Below, piece after piece: positions 8,167 to 16,581 of a stretch of 64,000 nucleotides of DNA (positions are counted from its first letter, which is position 1; each line of letters starts with the position of its first letter). The notes beneath the pieces are model-generated. The model was not told the origin of the DNA and did not search any database. It worked only from the letters and a program-made list of their open reading frames with translations. This DNA comes from Mycobacterium sp. IS-1496 (GTDB lineage: Bacteria; Actinomycetota; Actinomycetes; Mycobacteriales; Mycobacteriaceae). The DNA is taken from assembly GCF_001499995.1 (NCBI RefSeq), contig NZ_LQIU01000011.1:1-64000 (forward strand), read 5' to 3'. The translations under genes were made by a program, and so were the position numbers.

Positions 8167-9531
8167 TCAGTACGCGGCGCCCGGGTTGAGGATCGCGTCG
8201 GGGTCGAGGGCCTGTTTGATGCGGCGGTTGAGTTCCATCGCCTCCGGACCGATCTGGCCGGCCAACCACGGCCGTTTCAACCGCCCGACACCGTGTTCCC
8301 CGGTGATGGTGCCGCCCAGGCCGACCGCGAGGTCCATGATCTCGCCGAACGCCTTCTCGGCACGCTCGGCCATCGCCGCGTCGGCCGGGTCGAACACGAT
8401 CAGCGGGTGGGTGTTGCCGTCCCCGGCATGGGCGATCACCGAGATCAGCACATCGCGGTCGGCGGCGATCTTCTCGATGCCGGCGCACAGCTCGGCGAGT
8501 CGGGGCACCGGCACGCCGACGTCCTCGAGCAGCAGCGCGCCCTTGGCCTCGACGGCTGGGATGGCGAACCGCCGGGCCGCCACGAACGCCTCGCCCTCGT
8601 CGGGATCCGTCGTCGAGAAGACCTCGGTCGCACCGGCTTCGGTGAACACCTTCGCCATGAGCTCGGCGTCCTCGGCGCCGGCCGCACCCCGGTCGTCGGA
8701 GGCGGCGACCATCATCGCGGCGGCATTGCGGTCCAGGCCCATGCGCAGCTTGTCCTCGACGGCGTTGATCGCGACGGCGTCCATGAACTCGAGCATCGAC
8801 GGCCGGATCGTTCCGGTGATGGTGGCCACGGCGTCCGCCGCCGCCTCGACGGAGTCGAACGTGGCGACGACGGTGCACGGTGACGGCTGGGGCGGCAGCA
8901 GGCGCAGCGTCACCTCGGTGATGACCCCGAGCGTGCCCTCGCTGCCCACGAACAGCTTGGTCAGCGAGAGCCCGGCGACGTCCTTGAGCCGCGGCCCGCC
9001 GAGGCGCACCGCGGTGCCGTCGGCGAGCACCACCTGCAGACCGAGCACGTAGTCCGTGGTCACCCCGTACTTCACACAGCACAGGCCGCCGGCGTTGGTG
9101 GCGACGTTGCCGCCGATGCTGCAGATCTCGTACGACGACGGGTCCGGCGGATACCACAGTCCGTATTCGGCGACCGCCTTCTTGACCTCGGCGTTGAGCA
9201 GGCCGGGTTGGGCCACCGCGGTTCTGGTGACCGGGTCTACGGTGATGTCGCGCATCTTCTCCGTCGACAGCACGATTGCGCCGTCGAGCGCCGTCGCCCC
9301 GCCGGACAGCCCGGTGCCCATCCCGCGCGGAACCACCGCCACCCTGTGCGCCGACGCCCAGCGCAGCACGGTCTGCACCTCTTCTGTGCGGGTCGGGCGC
9401 ACGACGGCCAGCGCGGTTCCGGCGCTCGGATCGGCCGCCCGGTCCTGCCGGTAGGACGCCACGATGTCGGGATCGGTGACGACGACGCCGTCGGGCAGTT
9501 CGGCGATCAGATCGCTCAGGGCGGGGCTCAC
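8167..9531 (-). CDS. FAD-linked oxidase, glycolate/D-lactate dehydrogenase type (Rv1257c-like)
   Basis: A 454-residue flavoprotein of the GlcD/D-lactate dehydrogenase family. The N-terminal PCMH-type FAD-binding domain shows VVPRGMGTGLSGGA (about residues 64-77) and IGGNVATNAGG; the C-terminal domain has the HAGDGNTHP and TGEHGVG motifs that hold the flavin and active-site metal or substrate. These enzymes oxidise 2-hydroxyacids and pass electrons to quinone or another acceptor. It lies upstream of cyp130 on the same strand with a 68-bp gap that holds the dyad. Order matches Rv1257c. The exact hydroxyacid is unknown. Confidence 0.88.
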   Translation of the reverse strand: MSPALSDLIAELPDGVVVTDPDIVASYRQDRAADPSAGTALAVVRPTRTEEVQTVLRWASAHRVAVVPRGMGTGLSGGATALDGAIVLSTEKMRDITVDPVTRTAVAQPGLLNAEVKKAVAEYGLWYPPDPSSYEICSIGGNVATNAGGLCCVKYGVTTDYVLGLQVVLADGTAVRLGGPRLKDVAGLSLTKLFVGSEGTLGVITEVTLRLLPPQPSPCTVVATFDSVEAAADAVATITGTIRPSMLEFMDAVAINAVEDKLRMGLDRNAAAMMVAASDDRGAAGAEDAELMAKVFTEAGATEVFSTTDPDEGEAFVAARRFAIPAVEAKGALLLEDVGVPVPRLAELCAGIEKIAADRDVLISVIAHAGDGNTHPLIVFDPADAAMAERAEKAFGEIMDLAVGLGGTITGEHGVGRLKRPWLAGQIGPEAMELNRRIKQALDPDAILNPGAAY

Positions 9532-9561
9532 GTCGCCATGGTAGGTCGTGGTGAGACGGGC

Positions 9562-10044
9562 TCAGCGGACCGCGAAGACCTTGTAGTGCACGGCGCTGCG
9601 CGACACCTCGTTGATCGCCACCGTGTGAAGGCCGGTGAGCCAGCGGTACCGGTGGTCGTCGGTGTCGAACAGCGGACTCGACCGGGCGTAGATCTCGTCG
9701 TACCGCAGGAGCGCTCCCGAGGAGAAACGTTGCGCGGCAACGGCGGACATCGAGACGCGGCCGGTGTTGGTGAGGTGGATGTGGGCGCCGTCGTCGGTGC
9801 GCAGGGTCGCCCGCACGTCGAGGCGGGCCACGCCGTCGGCTCCGAGCACCACCCAGTCCCCGCCGCCGGGGAGCACGTCGGCGCGGATCCGCGGACCTTC
9901 GCAGCGTCCCTCGGCGATGACGTAGGTGGCCCGCATGCCGACGGGCGTCGTGAAGGTGTGGACCGCCGAGAACGCGATGCGGATGTCGAGCAGATGCTCG
10001 AGTGCCGGTTCGGCGTCGATGTCGACCAGTGGGGAAGCGGTCAT
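9562..10044 (-). CDS. DUF3237 family protein
   Basis: A 160-residue protein that fits DUF3237, a compact beta-barrel family of unknown function often found beside oxidoreductases and regulators. Visible traits are alternating strands, the G-E/D-G-R segment near residue 46, RADVLPGGGDWV and the late RYRWLTG...AVHYKVFAV end. It is divergent from the HxlR regulator with a 75-bp gap containing a direct repeat, so it is probably the regulator's target. No catalytic claim can be made. It has no counterpart at this place in the M. tuberculosis order I recall. Confidence 0.8.
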   Translation of the reverse strand: MTASPLVDIDAEPALEHLLDIRIAFSAVHTFTTPVGMRATYVIAEGRCEGPRIRADVLPGGGDWVVLGADGVARLDVRATLRTDDGAHIHLTNTGRVSMSAVAAQRFSSGALLRYDEIYARSSPLFDTDDHRYRWLTGLHTVAINEVSRSAVHYKVFAVR

Positions 10045-10057
10045 GACCTACGGTAGG

Positions 10058-10088
10058 AGTATCGCTTGGAAAAAGCAAGTATCCGTTG
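10058..10088. promoter_or_regulatory. Direct repeat operator between DUF3237 and hxlR genes
   Basis: AGTATCGCTTG (10058-10068) recurs as AGTATCCGTTG (10078-10088), 9 of 11 positions equal, with a 20-bp period (about two helical turns). A partial dyad CTTG...CAAG lies between. Placement between divergent genes, one an HxlR regulator, suggests a regulator site; this is inference. Confidence 0.45.
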
Positions 10089-10107
10089 AAGAGGGGTTGA
10101 GCTGCAC

Positions 10108-10113
10108 TAGTTT
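10108..10113 (+). promoter_or_regulatory. -10 hexamer TAGTTT, leaderless start of hxlR gene
   Basis: TAGTTT ends 6 bp before the ATG at 10120. In mycobacteria a TANNNT hexamer placed 6-7 bp before a start codon is typical of leaderless transcripts; no ribosome binding site is present. Confidence 0.5.
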
Positions 10114-10119
10114 CGACGC

Positions 10120-10767
10120 ATGCCCCGCTCCTACGGCCAACACTGCGCGCTGGCCAAGAGCCTCGACCTGGTCGGCGACCGGTGGACGCTGCTGATCGTG
10201 CGCGAGCTGCTCGACCGGCCGCGGCGCTACGGGGATTTGCTGAGCGGGCTCGCGCCCATCGCCACCGACATGCTCGCCGGGCGGCTGCGCGACCTCGAAC
10301 GCAACGGGCTGGTGGTCAAACGCGAACTCCCCAAACCCGCGTCGGGCAACGTCTACGACCTCACCGACGACGGCCGCGCGCTCGAAGACGTCATCAACGC
10401 GTTCGCGCGGTGGGGCAGGCATCTGCTGTTCACGCGCACCCCCACGGACCTGGTCCGCCCCGAGTGGCTGGCGCGCGCGGTGCGCGCCTATGTGCGTGAC
10501 GACCGCACCGGACCCGATCTGGTGCTGCGGCTGGCGACCCCGCAGGGCGGTGCGACCATGATGATCGGTGACCGCCGGGTCGAGGTGGTCGGCGACGACG
10601 TCACACCCGACGTCGTGCTGACCGGTGAGGTCGACGTGCTGGCCGCCGCCACCGATCCCGCGCGGGTCGACGAGTTGGTCGCCGCGGGCAGGTTGCACGT
10701 GGCAGGCGCCCCCGACGCGGTGCGGCAACTCGCGGAGGTGTTCATCCCGCCCCGGGTTCGTCTCTGA
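10120..10767 (+). CDS. HxlR family transcriptional regulator with C-terminal SCP2-like domain
   Basis: A 215-residue regulator. Residues 8-105 form the winged helix typical of HxlR: a Cys at position 9 (HCALAKSLDLVGDRWTLLIV), then RRYGDLLSGL and DMLAGRLRDLERNGLV. The remaining ~100 residues resemble a sterol-carrier-protein-2 fold, a known extension in actinobacterial HxlR proteins that may bind a hydrophobic ligand. The single Cys near the N-terminus is the redox-sensing position in some family members. It is divergent from DUF3237, and its 3' end overlaps the convergent tap gene by 26 bp. Confidence 0.88.
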   Translation: MPRSYGQHCALAKSLDLVGDRWTLLIVRELLDRPRRYGDLLSGLAPIATDMLAGRLRDLERNGLVVKRELPKPASGNVYDLTDDGRALEDVINAFARWGRHLLFTRTPTDLVRPEWLARAVRAYVRDDRTGPDLVLRLATPQGGATMMIGDRRVEVVGDDVTPDVVLTGEVDVLAAATDPARVDELVAAGRLHVAGAPDAVRQLAEVFIPPRVRL

Positions 10768-11998
10768 GGGGTCGGGCCGGCTCCCGGTCGAGTTCGCGCA
10801 GCGCGGGCAGGAAGACGGCCGCCACACCGAGGGCCAGCATCGGCAGCGCGAGCGCGAAGAATGTCGCGGACAAACCCGCGCCGTCGGCCAGGGGACCGGC
10901 CACCACCAGGCCGAGTGGTCCGGCGGCGTAGGCCAGCGACCCCATCACCCCGACCACGCGGCCCCGCAGGTGAGCGGGCGCCCGCGTCTGCATGACGTAG
11001 TTGTAGATCGGCGCGATCGGCCCGTACACCAGCCCGACGATCGCCGACAGGATCAGGATCACCGGCAGCGGGGGGAGGAATGCGATGACCGTCATCGCGA
11101 CGCCGAGGGTGAGTACGGCGGCCAGCATCACCGTTCGGCGGTTGACGTATCGCGACAGCGCCGCATAGCCGAGGGCGCCCACCAGCCCGCCGACCGACAG
11201 CGCCATCAACACCCAGCCCAGCTGCGCCGGTTCGTCGCGGTCGGTGAAGTACTTCGGGAACAGCACGCTCTCCATCGGCATGTACAGCCCGGTGGCGATC
11301 AGGTCGACCACCGCCAGGGTGCGCAACACCGGTGTGCGCCAGACGAATCCGAGCCCTTCGACGATGCCGGCCCACACCCGCTCGGGCAGTTGGTCACGCT
11401 CGGGCCGCCCCGCACCCTCCAGGCTCAGCGCCGCGATCGCCAGGATCGACAGCACGAACGCCCCGGCCGTGACCCACATGGTGTTCACGCCGCCCATGGT
11501 CGCGATCAACAGTCCGCCGATCCCGGGCCCGACGATGTAGGCGAGGTTGAACACGGCCTCGTACACGCTGTTGGCGTGGTCGAGTGTCCACCCGGCCCGG
11601 TGGGCGGCCTCGGGCAGCATCGTCTCGCGGGCGGTCATCCCGGCCGGGTCGAAGAACGCGCCGAGCGCCGCGAGCGCTGCGAGCACCGCCACGTTGACGA
11701 CCTGCACGCCGAGGGTCCAGGCGAGGACGGGCACCGCGGCCACCGACAGCGCGGACAGCGCATCGGAGATCATCGACACCCGGCGCCGGCCCAGGTAGTC
11801 GACGGCCGCGCCGGCGATCAGGGTGGCGACCAACAGCGGCAGGGTCCCGGCCATCGCGACGATCGACGCGTCGACCGCTGAGCCGTTGCGCTGCAACACC
11901 AGCCACGGGAACGCCACCAGTGAGATGCCGTTACCCGCTCCCGCGGTCAACGCCGAGAAGTAGATGAGGTACAGCGGACCGCGCTTGCTGGTGATCAT
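10742..11998 (-). CDS. tap: Tap-like MFS multidrug efflux pump (Rv1258c-like)
   Basis: A 418-residue major facilitator with about 12 membrane segments. The loop 2-3 signature appears as [14 protein letters not shown] (near residue 66), and [10 protein letters not shown] lies in the C-half. It matches M. tuberculosis Tap (Rv1258c, 419 residues) over long stretches that I recall, such as [10 protein letters not shown] and [10 protein letters not shown]. Tap exports tetracycline, aminoglycosides and other drugs and contributes to intrinsic tolerance under WhiB7 control. Here it is divergent from udgB, as in Rv1258c-Rv1259. I saw no clear WhiB7-type promoter in the 44-bp gap. Confidence 0.9.
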   Translation of the reverse strand: MITSKRGPLYLIYFSALTAGAGNGISLVAFPWLVLQRNGSAVDASIVAMAGTLPLLVATLIAGAAVDYLGRRRVSMISDALSALSVAAVPVLAWTLGVQVVNVAVLAALAALGAFFDPAGMTARETMLPEAAHRAGWTLDHANSVYEAVFNLAYIVGPGIGGLLIATMGGVNTMWVTAGAFVLSILAIAALSLEGAGRPERDQLPERVWAGIVEGLGFVWRTPVLRTLAVVDLIATGLYMPMESVLFPKYFTDRDEPAQLGWVLMALSVGGLVGALGYAALSRYVNRRTVMLAAVLTLGVAMTVIAFLPPLPVILILSAIVGLVYGPIAPIYNYVMQTRAPAHLRGRVVGVMGSLAYAAGPLGLVVAGPLADGAGLSATFFALALPMLALGVAAVFLPALRELDREPARPLRDEPGAG

Positions 11999-12042
11999 GG
12001 GTTATCGCGCCCGAATCTAGCAGCGGGCGGCACAGTGGAGAC

Positions 12043-12864
12043 GTGCAATCACCTCACCCGCGCACCGGTGTCCTGTTTCCCTCGCCCGTGCCGCCGGGCA
12101 CCGGGTGGCCGGGCGACCCGGCCACGCCCGCGACGGCGGTGGCCGCGTCCGCGGCGGCGGTGGAGTCGCTGGCCGAGGCGGCGGGGTCGCTGAACGAACT
12201 GGACGCGCTGGTCTCGGTGTGCCGCGCGTGCCCGCGTCTGGTCGAGTGGCGGGAGGAGGCGGCCGCGGTCAAACGCAAGTCGTTCGCCGATCAGCCCTAC
12301 TGGGGCAGACCCGCACCGGGGTGGGGTGACGCCCATCCGCGCATCATGGTCGTCGGGCTGGCCCCGGCCGCCCACGGCGCCAACCGCACCGGCCGGATCT
12401 TCACCGGGGACCGCTCCGGGGACTTCCTGTTCGCCGCGCTGCACCGTGCCGGCCTGGCCAACCAGGCGCTGTGCGTCGACGCCGCAGACGGTCTGGCGCT
12501 CAACGACGTTCGGATGGCCGCCGCGGTCCGGTGCGCGCCGCCGGGTAACGCGCCGACCCCGGCCGAGCGAGCGACGTGCGCACCGTGGCTCGACGCGGAG
12601 TGGCGTCTGGTCCGCGGTGACGTGCGGGTGGTGATCGCACTGGGCGGCTTCGCGTGGAAGGCGGCGCTGCGGATGCTGCGGCGTGGCGGCGTCGCCGTGC
12701 CGGTGCCCGCGCCGACGTTCGGCCACCTCGCCGAGGCCGCGATCGGCGACGTGACCCTGGTGGGCTGCTACCACCCGAGCCAGCAGAACACGTTCACCGG
12801 CAAGCTGACCCCGGCCATGATGGACGACGTCTTCACCCGGGCGCGTGACCTGGCAGGACGGTAG
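12043..12864 (+). CDS. udgB: Type-5 uracil-DNA glycosylase UdgB
   Basis: A 273-residue family 5 uracil-DNA glycosylase, which removes uracil (and hypoxanthine or ethenocytosine) from DNA. The start is a GTG at 12043. After a variable Pro/Ala-rich N-terminus, C60-x2-C63 (VCRACPRL) begins the iron-sulfur ligand set, with further Cys in RCAPPGN and ATCAPW. The active-site motif A is [14 protein letters not shown] (about 105-118), lacking the Asp/Asn water activator of family 1, and motif B is H-P-S-Q-Q-N near residue 247. Matches Rv1259 by order. The gene ends in a strong palindrome that may terminate transcription. Confidence 0.93.
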   Translation: MQSPHPRTGVLFPSPVPPGTGWPGDPATPATAVAASAAAVESLAEAAGSLNELDALVSVCRACPRLVEWREEAAAVKRKSFADQPYWGRPAPGWGDAHPRIMVVGLAPAAHGANRTGRIFTGDRSGDFLFAALHRAGLANQALCVDAADGLALNDVRMAAAVRCAPPGNAPTPAERATCAPWLDAEWRLVRGDVRVVIALGGFAWKAALRMLRRGGVAVPVPAPTFGHLAEAAIGDVTLVGCYHPSQQNTFTGKLTPAMMDDVFTRARDLAGR

Positions 12865-12880
12865 CCCGCCGGCCGGCGGG
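12865..12880 (+). terminator. Perfect GC palindrome just after udgB
   Basis: CCCGCCGGCCGGCGGG is a perfect 16-bp palindrome that begins at the base after the udgB stop codon. It could fold as a 6-bp stem with a GGCC loop. There is no U tract, so intrinsic termination is only possible, not shown. Confidence 0.35.
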
Positions 12881-12913
12881 AACGTAGCCGGGCCGGAATG
12901 CGTTGACGTTGCC

Positions 12914-13963
12914 ATGCGTCTTTCTGTCCTGGACCTCATACCCGTGCGCACCGACCAGACCACCTCGGATGCGCTGGCGGCGACCACCCGGCTCGCGCAG
13001 ACCGCCGACCGCCTGGGCTACACCCGCTACTGGATCGCCGAGCACCACAACATGCCCGCCGTGGCGGCCACCAGCCCACCGGTCGTGATCGCCCACCTCG
13101 CCGCGCAGACGTCCCAGGTGCGCTTCGGTTCCGGTGGCGTGATGCTGCCCAACCACGCGCCGCTGGCGGTGGCCGAACAGTTCGCGCTCCTGGAGGCCGC
13201 CCACCCGGGCCGCATCGACCTCGGGATCGGCCGGGCGCCCGGATCCGACCCGGTGACGTCGATGGCGCTGCGCGGCGCCGCCGGCCGCGACGACACCGAC
13301 ATCGAACGCTTTCCCGACTACCTCGACGACGTCGCGGCGCTGATGAGCCGCCACGGTGTACGGGTGTCGTTGCCGCGCAACCTGATGCGGGAGAACTACA
13401 TCCTCAAGGCCACCCCCGCGGCGACCACCGAACCGCGGCTGTGGCTGCTCGGCTCCTCGATGTACTCCGCGCACCTCGCCGCGGCCAAGGGGCTGCCGTA
13501 CGTGTTCGCCCACCACTTCTCCGGCCAGGGCACCGCCGAGGCGCTGGCGACCTATCGCGCCGAGTTCCGCCCCAGCGACGTCGCCGCCGAACCGGTCACG
13601 TTCCTCACGGTCAACGCCGTCGTCGCCGAGACCCACGACGAGGCGATGGCGCTGATGCTGCCGAACCTGCACATGATGGCCCAGCTGCGCACGGGTCAGC
13701 CGCTCACCGCGCTCGACCTCGTGGAGGACGCGCAGGCCAAGGAGCTCAGCCCGCAGGCCCAGGCCGTCGTCCAGCACGGACTGCAGCGCGCCGTGGTGGG
13801 CTCACCGGCGGAGGCGGCCGCGCAGGTGCGGGCGCTGGCCGCCGAGTTCGACGTCGACGAGGTGATGGTCAACCCCGTCGCCTCGGCGCGCCGCGGCACC
13901 GATCCCGCGACGGCGCCGGCGCGCGACACCACGCTGGAACTGCTCGCCAAGGAGTTGTTCTAG
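12914..13963 (+). CDS. LLM class flavin-dependent oxidoreductase
   Basis: A 349-residue luciferase-like (TIM-barrel) monooxygenase of the group typified by YhbW/MsnO8. Diagnostic pieces are LSVLDLIPVR at the start, WIAEHHNMPAVAATSPPV (about 36-53), VRFGSGGVMLPNHAPL and IDLGIGRAPGSDP. The cofactor is likely FMN with NADH, though F420 is also possible in mycobacteria. The ATG at 12914 is chosen because upstream in-frame codons overlap the end of udgB and lack family resemblance. The stop TAG interlocks with the stop of the convergent gene (CTAG). Substrate unknown. Confidence 0.85.
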   Translation: MRLSVLDLIPVRTDQTTSDALAATTRLAQTADRLGYTRYWIAEHHNMPAVAATSPPVVIAHLAAQTSQVRFGSGGVMLPNHAPLAVAEQFALLEAAHPGRIDLGIGRAPGSDPVTSMALRGAAGRDDTDIERFPDYLDDVAALMSRHGVRVSLPRNLMRENYILKATPAATTEPRLWLLGSSMYSAHLAAAKGLPYVFAHHFSGQGTAEALATYRAEFRPSDVAAEPVTFLTVNAVVAETHDEAMALMLPNLHMMAQLRTGQPLTALDLVEDAQAKELSPQAQAVVQHGLQRAVVGSPAEAAAQVRALAAEFDVDEVMVNPVASARRGTDPATAPARDTTLELLAKELF

Positions 13964-14403
13964 GGGGTGAGCACGACGATGGGGATCGGCCGCGTCGTGC
14001 GCTTCTGGTAGGCGTCGTAGCGGTTGGAGTTGTTGTCGTTGACGATGCGCCACAGCCGGGCGTAGTCCGGGTCGTCGGGCAGGACCGGTCGCGCCGTCAC
14101 CGCCAACCGCCTTGTCCCGACGTTGATCTCGACCGCGGGATGAGCCTTGAGGTTGTGGTACCAACCCGGTGATCGGGGGGCCCCGCCCAACGACGCGACG
14201 ATCAGGTAGTCGTCGCCGTCGCGGGCGTAGGTCAGTGTGTTGCTGCGGGCCTTGCCGGTCTTGGCGCCGACGGTGTGCAGCAGCAGGCTCGGCGGGGCAC
14301 CGGGGATGCGGTGGCCGATGCGGCCGCCCGACTTCTTGTAGAGGAGGTCGTGCACCCTAAGCAGCCGGATGCCGATCTTCTCGGCGGGATCGAGGTTGCT
14401 CAT
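13960..14403 (-). CDS. Deazaflavin (F420)-dependent nitroreductase family protein (DDN-like, Rv1261c-like)
   Basis: A 147-residue protein of the DDN family, small split-barrel F420H2-binding enzymes; in M. tuberculosis Ddn activates nitroimidazole prodrugs. Family marks are GAPPSLLLHTVGAKTGKAR (about 31-49), then LTYARDGDDYLIVASLGG and PGWYHNLKAHP (about 80-90). The C-terminal segment TTRPIPIVVLTP is also typical. It corresponds to Rv1261c by order. It is divergent from the FAD monooxygenase with a 40-bp gap. The physiological substrate may be a quinone, as for Ddn, but that is not shown. Confidence 0.88.
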   Translation of the reverse strand: MSNLDPAEKIGIRLLRVHDLLYKKSGGRIGHRIPGAPPSLLLHTVGAKTGKARSNTLTYARDGDDYLIVASLGGAPRSPGWYHNLKAHPAVEINVGTRRLAVTARPVLPDDPDYARLWRIVNDNNSNRYDAYQKRTTRPIPIVVLTP

Positions 14404-14431
14404 TGCACCAGTGTGTCAGCCGCCGCGACCA

Positions 14432-14437
14432 TAGGGT
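14432..14437 (+). promoter_or_regulatory. -10 hexamer TAGGGT, leaderless start of the FAD monooxygenase gene
   Basis: TAGGGT ends 6 bp before the ATG at 14444 and no Shine-Dalgarno sequence is present, the arrangement of mycobacterial leaderless promoters. Confidence 0.5.
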
Positions 14438-14443
14438 GTCGAG

Positions 14444-15631
14444 ATGCACGACTGGGGCGGGGCGCGCGCGGTGGTGGTCGGAGGCTCCATCGGAGGCGTG
14501 ACCACCGCATTGTTGTTGCGGCGGCTGGATTTCGAGGTGTCGGTCTTCGAGCGGACACCCGAGGATCTGGGCGGTCGCGGTGGTGGCATCGTCCTGCATC
14601 CGGAGACGCTGCGCTGGTTCACCGAGTGCAGCGACCGGCATCCCGAGCAGGTCAGCACGTCGACCCATCACGTGCAGTACCTCGACCGGGGTGACGCCGT
14701 GGTGCACACCGAACCGCTGGCCTGGACCTTCACCTCCTGGGGCACGTTCCAGCGCGCGCTGCTCGCCGATTTCGGCACTGACCACTACCACCTCGGTGAG
14801 ACCGCGACGGGGTTCGACCAGGACGCCGACGGCGCCGAGGTGTATTTCGCCTCGGGTCGTTGTGAACGCGCGGACCTGGTGGTGTTCGCCGACGGCGTCA
14901 CCTCCACCAACCGGCGGCACTTTTCCCCATCGGCGGATCTTGAGTACGCGGGCTACGTCGGATGGCGCGGGACGCTGCCCGAGAGCCGGCTCTCGGCCGG
15001 CACCTTCGAACGGTTGCACGACGCGATCACCTACAGTTTCGCGCCGCACACCCATCTCGTCGCCTACCCGATCCCGTCCCCGGACGGCGGCCTGGCGGTG
15101 GGGCGGCGACTGATGAACTTCGTGTGGTACCGCAATGTGGCGGCCGGCGAACTCGCCGAGTTGATGACCGACCGCAACGGTGACGTGGCGGCGGTGTCAT
15201 TGCATCCCGGGGCGGTGCAGGACCGCTTCGTCGAGGAAATGCGCACAGCAGCAACGGCTTTGCTGGCGCCATCGGTTGCGGAGCTGGTGCTGCGCACCGA
15301 ACAGCCCTTCCTGCAGGCGGTCTTGGACGTCGGCGTGGACCGCATGGTCTTGGGCCGGGTGGCATTGCTCGGCGATGCCGCGACCACCGCGCGGCCCCAC
15401 GCCGCAGCGGGCACCGCCAAGGCGGCCGCGGACGCCTGGGCGCTCCACGACGCACTGCGGGCGTGCGGCGGTGTGGCCGAGGCGCTGGCGAAGTGGGAAC
15501 CCGAGCAGCTCGAGCTGGGCCGGCGCCTGCTGTCCCGGGCCAGGGCCATGGGCACGCGTTCGCAGGTCGACTGCAGCTGGGAGCCGGCCGATCCGCAGAA
15601 CCGGTTCGGCCTGCACGGGCCGGCGTGGTGA
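14444..15631 (+). CDS. FAD-dependent monooxygenase (Rv1260-like)
   Basis: A 395-residue class A flavoprotein hydroxylase. The N-terminal Rossmann motif is AVVVGGSIGGVTTALLLRR (about 10-28); the GD motif that binds FAD ribityl is ALLGDAATTARPHAAAGT (about 307-324). A central RADLVVFADGVTS segment matches the family DG loop. Relatives include 2,6-dihydroxypyridine 3-hydroxylase. It occupies the place of Rv1260 and lies convergent to the HIT gene with a 2-bp gap. The aromatic substrate is unknown. Confidence 0.86.
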   Translation: MHDWGGARAVVVGGSIGGVTTALLLRRLDFEVSVFERTPEDLGGRGGGIVLHPETLRWFTECSDRHPEQVSTSTHHVQYLDRGDAVVHTEPLAWTFTSWGTFQRALLADFGTDHYHLGETATGFDQDADGAEVYFASGRCERADLVVFADGVTSTNRRHFSPSADLEYAGYVGWRGTLPESRLSAGTFERLHDAITYSFAPHTHLVAYPIPSPDGGLAVGRRLMNFVWYRNVAAGELAELMTDRNGDVAAVSLHPGAVQDRFVEEMRTAATALLAPSVAELVLRTEQPFLQAVLDVGVDRMVLGRVALLGDAATTARPHAAAGTAKAAADAWALHDALRACGGVAEALAKWEPEQLELGRRLLSRARAMGTRSQVDCSWEPADPQNRFGLHGPAW

Positions 15632-15633
15632 CG

Positions 15634-16065
15634 CTAGGGGGTGGTGTCGAGTTGGGCGAGCGCCTCGCGCAGCAGCCGGCCCGACTCCTCGCGGTCCGGA
15701 TCCCGGCGCAGCACCATGTTCTTGGCGAACGAGAGCTTGTCGCCGCCGCGGCGGGGCAGCACGTGCAGGTGGATGTGGAACACCGTCTGGAACGCCGCTT
15801 TTCCGTCGTTGATCACGACGTTGTTGCCGTCGGCGTGCAGCCCTGAGCGCCGCGCCGCCTGGGCGATGCGCTGTCCGAGGCGGGCCATACCGGCCACGGT
15901 GTCCGGCGGGGTGTCGGTGAGGTCCACGCTGTGGCGCTTGGGGATCACCAGCGTGTGGCCGCGGGCGAACGGCCGGATGTCGAGGATTCCCAGATAGTCG
16001 TCGTCCTCGTAGACGCGGATGGCGGGCGCTTCGCCGGCGACGATGTCGCAGAACACACAGGACAT
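15634..16065 (-). CDS. HIT family nucleotide-binding hydrolase (Rv1262c-like)
   Basis: A 143-residue histidine triad protein that hydrolyses nucleoside phosphoramidates or dinucleotides. The triad H-x-H-x-H is at residues 97-101 (FHIHLHVLPR), preceded by the NNVVINDGKAAFQTVFH strand. The N-terminal C-V-F-C-D-I-V-A with a Cys pair and His36/His45 is typical of Hint-type zinc-binding members. A TAACGT hexamer 6 bp upstream of the ATG suggests a leaderless transcript. By order it is Rv1262c. Confidence 0.92.
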   Translation of the reverse strand: MSCVFCDIVAGEAPAIRVYEDDDYLGILDIRPFARGHTLVIPKRHSVDLTDTPPDTVAGMARLGQRIAQAARRSGLHADGNNVVINDGKAAFQTVFHIHLHVLPRRGGDKLSFAKNMVLRRDPDREESGRLLREALAQLDTTP

Positions 16066-16071
16066 CCCGCC

Positions 16072-16077
16072 ACGTTA
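16072..16077 (-). promoter_or_regulatory. -10 hexamer TAACGT, leaderless start of the HIT gene
   Basis: On the minus strand TAACGT is separated by six bases from the ATG at 16065, with no room for a ribosome binding site. Confidence 0.5.
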
Positions 16078-16087
16078 GCCCGCGTGG

Positions 16088-16555
16088 TCACACGTTCTCG
16101 CGTGCCCAGTCGGCCAGCCGGCGGTCGCGCTCCTCGGCCGAGACGTCCTCGACCCGGGTCAGCACGGCCCAGCGCTGACCGAACGGGTCGACGATCGACC
16201 CGAACCGGTCCCCGGTGACGAACGTCTGCACCGCTTCGCGCACCGTCGCTCCCGCGGCTTCGGCGCGCGCCACCACGCCGTCGACATCGGTGCAGTAGAG
16301 CACCATCGAATGGGTAACCGAGTCGGTCCGCTCCGGGGCCACGAGACCGTAGTCGGGGTTCGGGTCGGACAGCTGCAGGCGGCCGTCGCCGAAGTCGAGT
16401 TCGGCGTGCGCGACCGTCCCGCCGGAGCCGTCCATCCGTTCGACGAGTGTGGCGCCGAAGACGCCGGTGTAGAACTGGATCGCCTCCGCGGCGCCGTCGA
16501 TGACCAGGAACGGGGTCAGGCTCGTATAGCCCTCCGGAATGGGTGAGACGCTCAT
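16088..16555 (-). CDS. VOC (glyoxalase/PhnB-like) family protein
   Basis: A 155-residue vicinal-oxygen-chelate protein made of paired beta-alpha-beta-beta-beta units. The PhnB-like start SLTPFLVIDGAAEAIQFYTGVFGA (about 11-34) and later GDRFGSIVDPFGQRWAV (about 120-136) define it. Members include demethylmenaquinone-type methyltransferase-like PhnB, antibiotic-binding proteins and many of unknown role. The start ATG at 16555 has GGAG upstream; a longer reading frame would overlap the divergent AraC gene. Together with that regulator it may form a divergent pair. Function not assigned. Confidence 0.84.
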   Translation of the reverse strand: MSVSPIPEGYTSLTPFLVIDGAAEAIQFYTGVFGATLVERMDGSGGTVAHAELDFGDGRLQLSDPNPDYGLVAPERTDSVTHSMVLYCTDVDGVVARAEAAGATVREAVQTFVTGDRFGSIVDPFGQRWAVLTRVEDVSAEERDRRLADWARENV

Positions 16556-16568
16556 GGCTCCAGCTTTG

Positions 16569-16574
16569 TAGCCT
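16569..16574 (+). promoter_or_regulatory. -10 hexamer TAGCCT, leaderless start of araC-type gene
   Basis: TAGCCT lies 7 bp before the GTG at 16582. This supports the GTG as the start rather than an in-frame ATG at 16543 inside the divergent gene. Confidence 0.5.
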
Positions 16575-16581
16575 GGCCGGT

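Noticed and set aside
8102..10078. 658-codon minus-strand frame across the FAD oxidase and DUF3237 genes
   Set aside because: It covers two genes with clear family motifs in another frame and is Arg/Gly/His-rich throughout.
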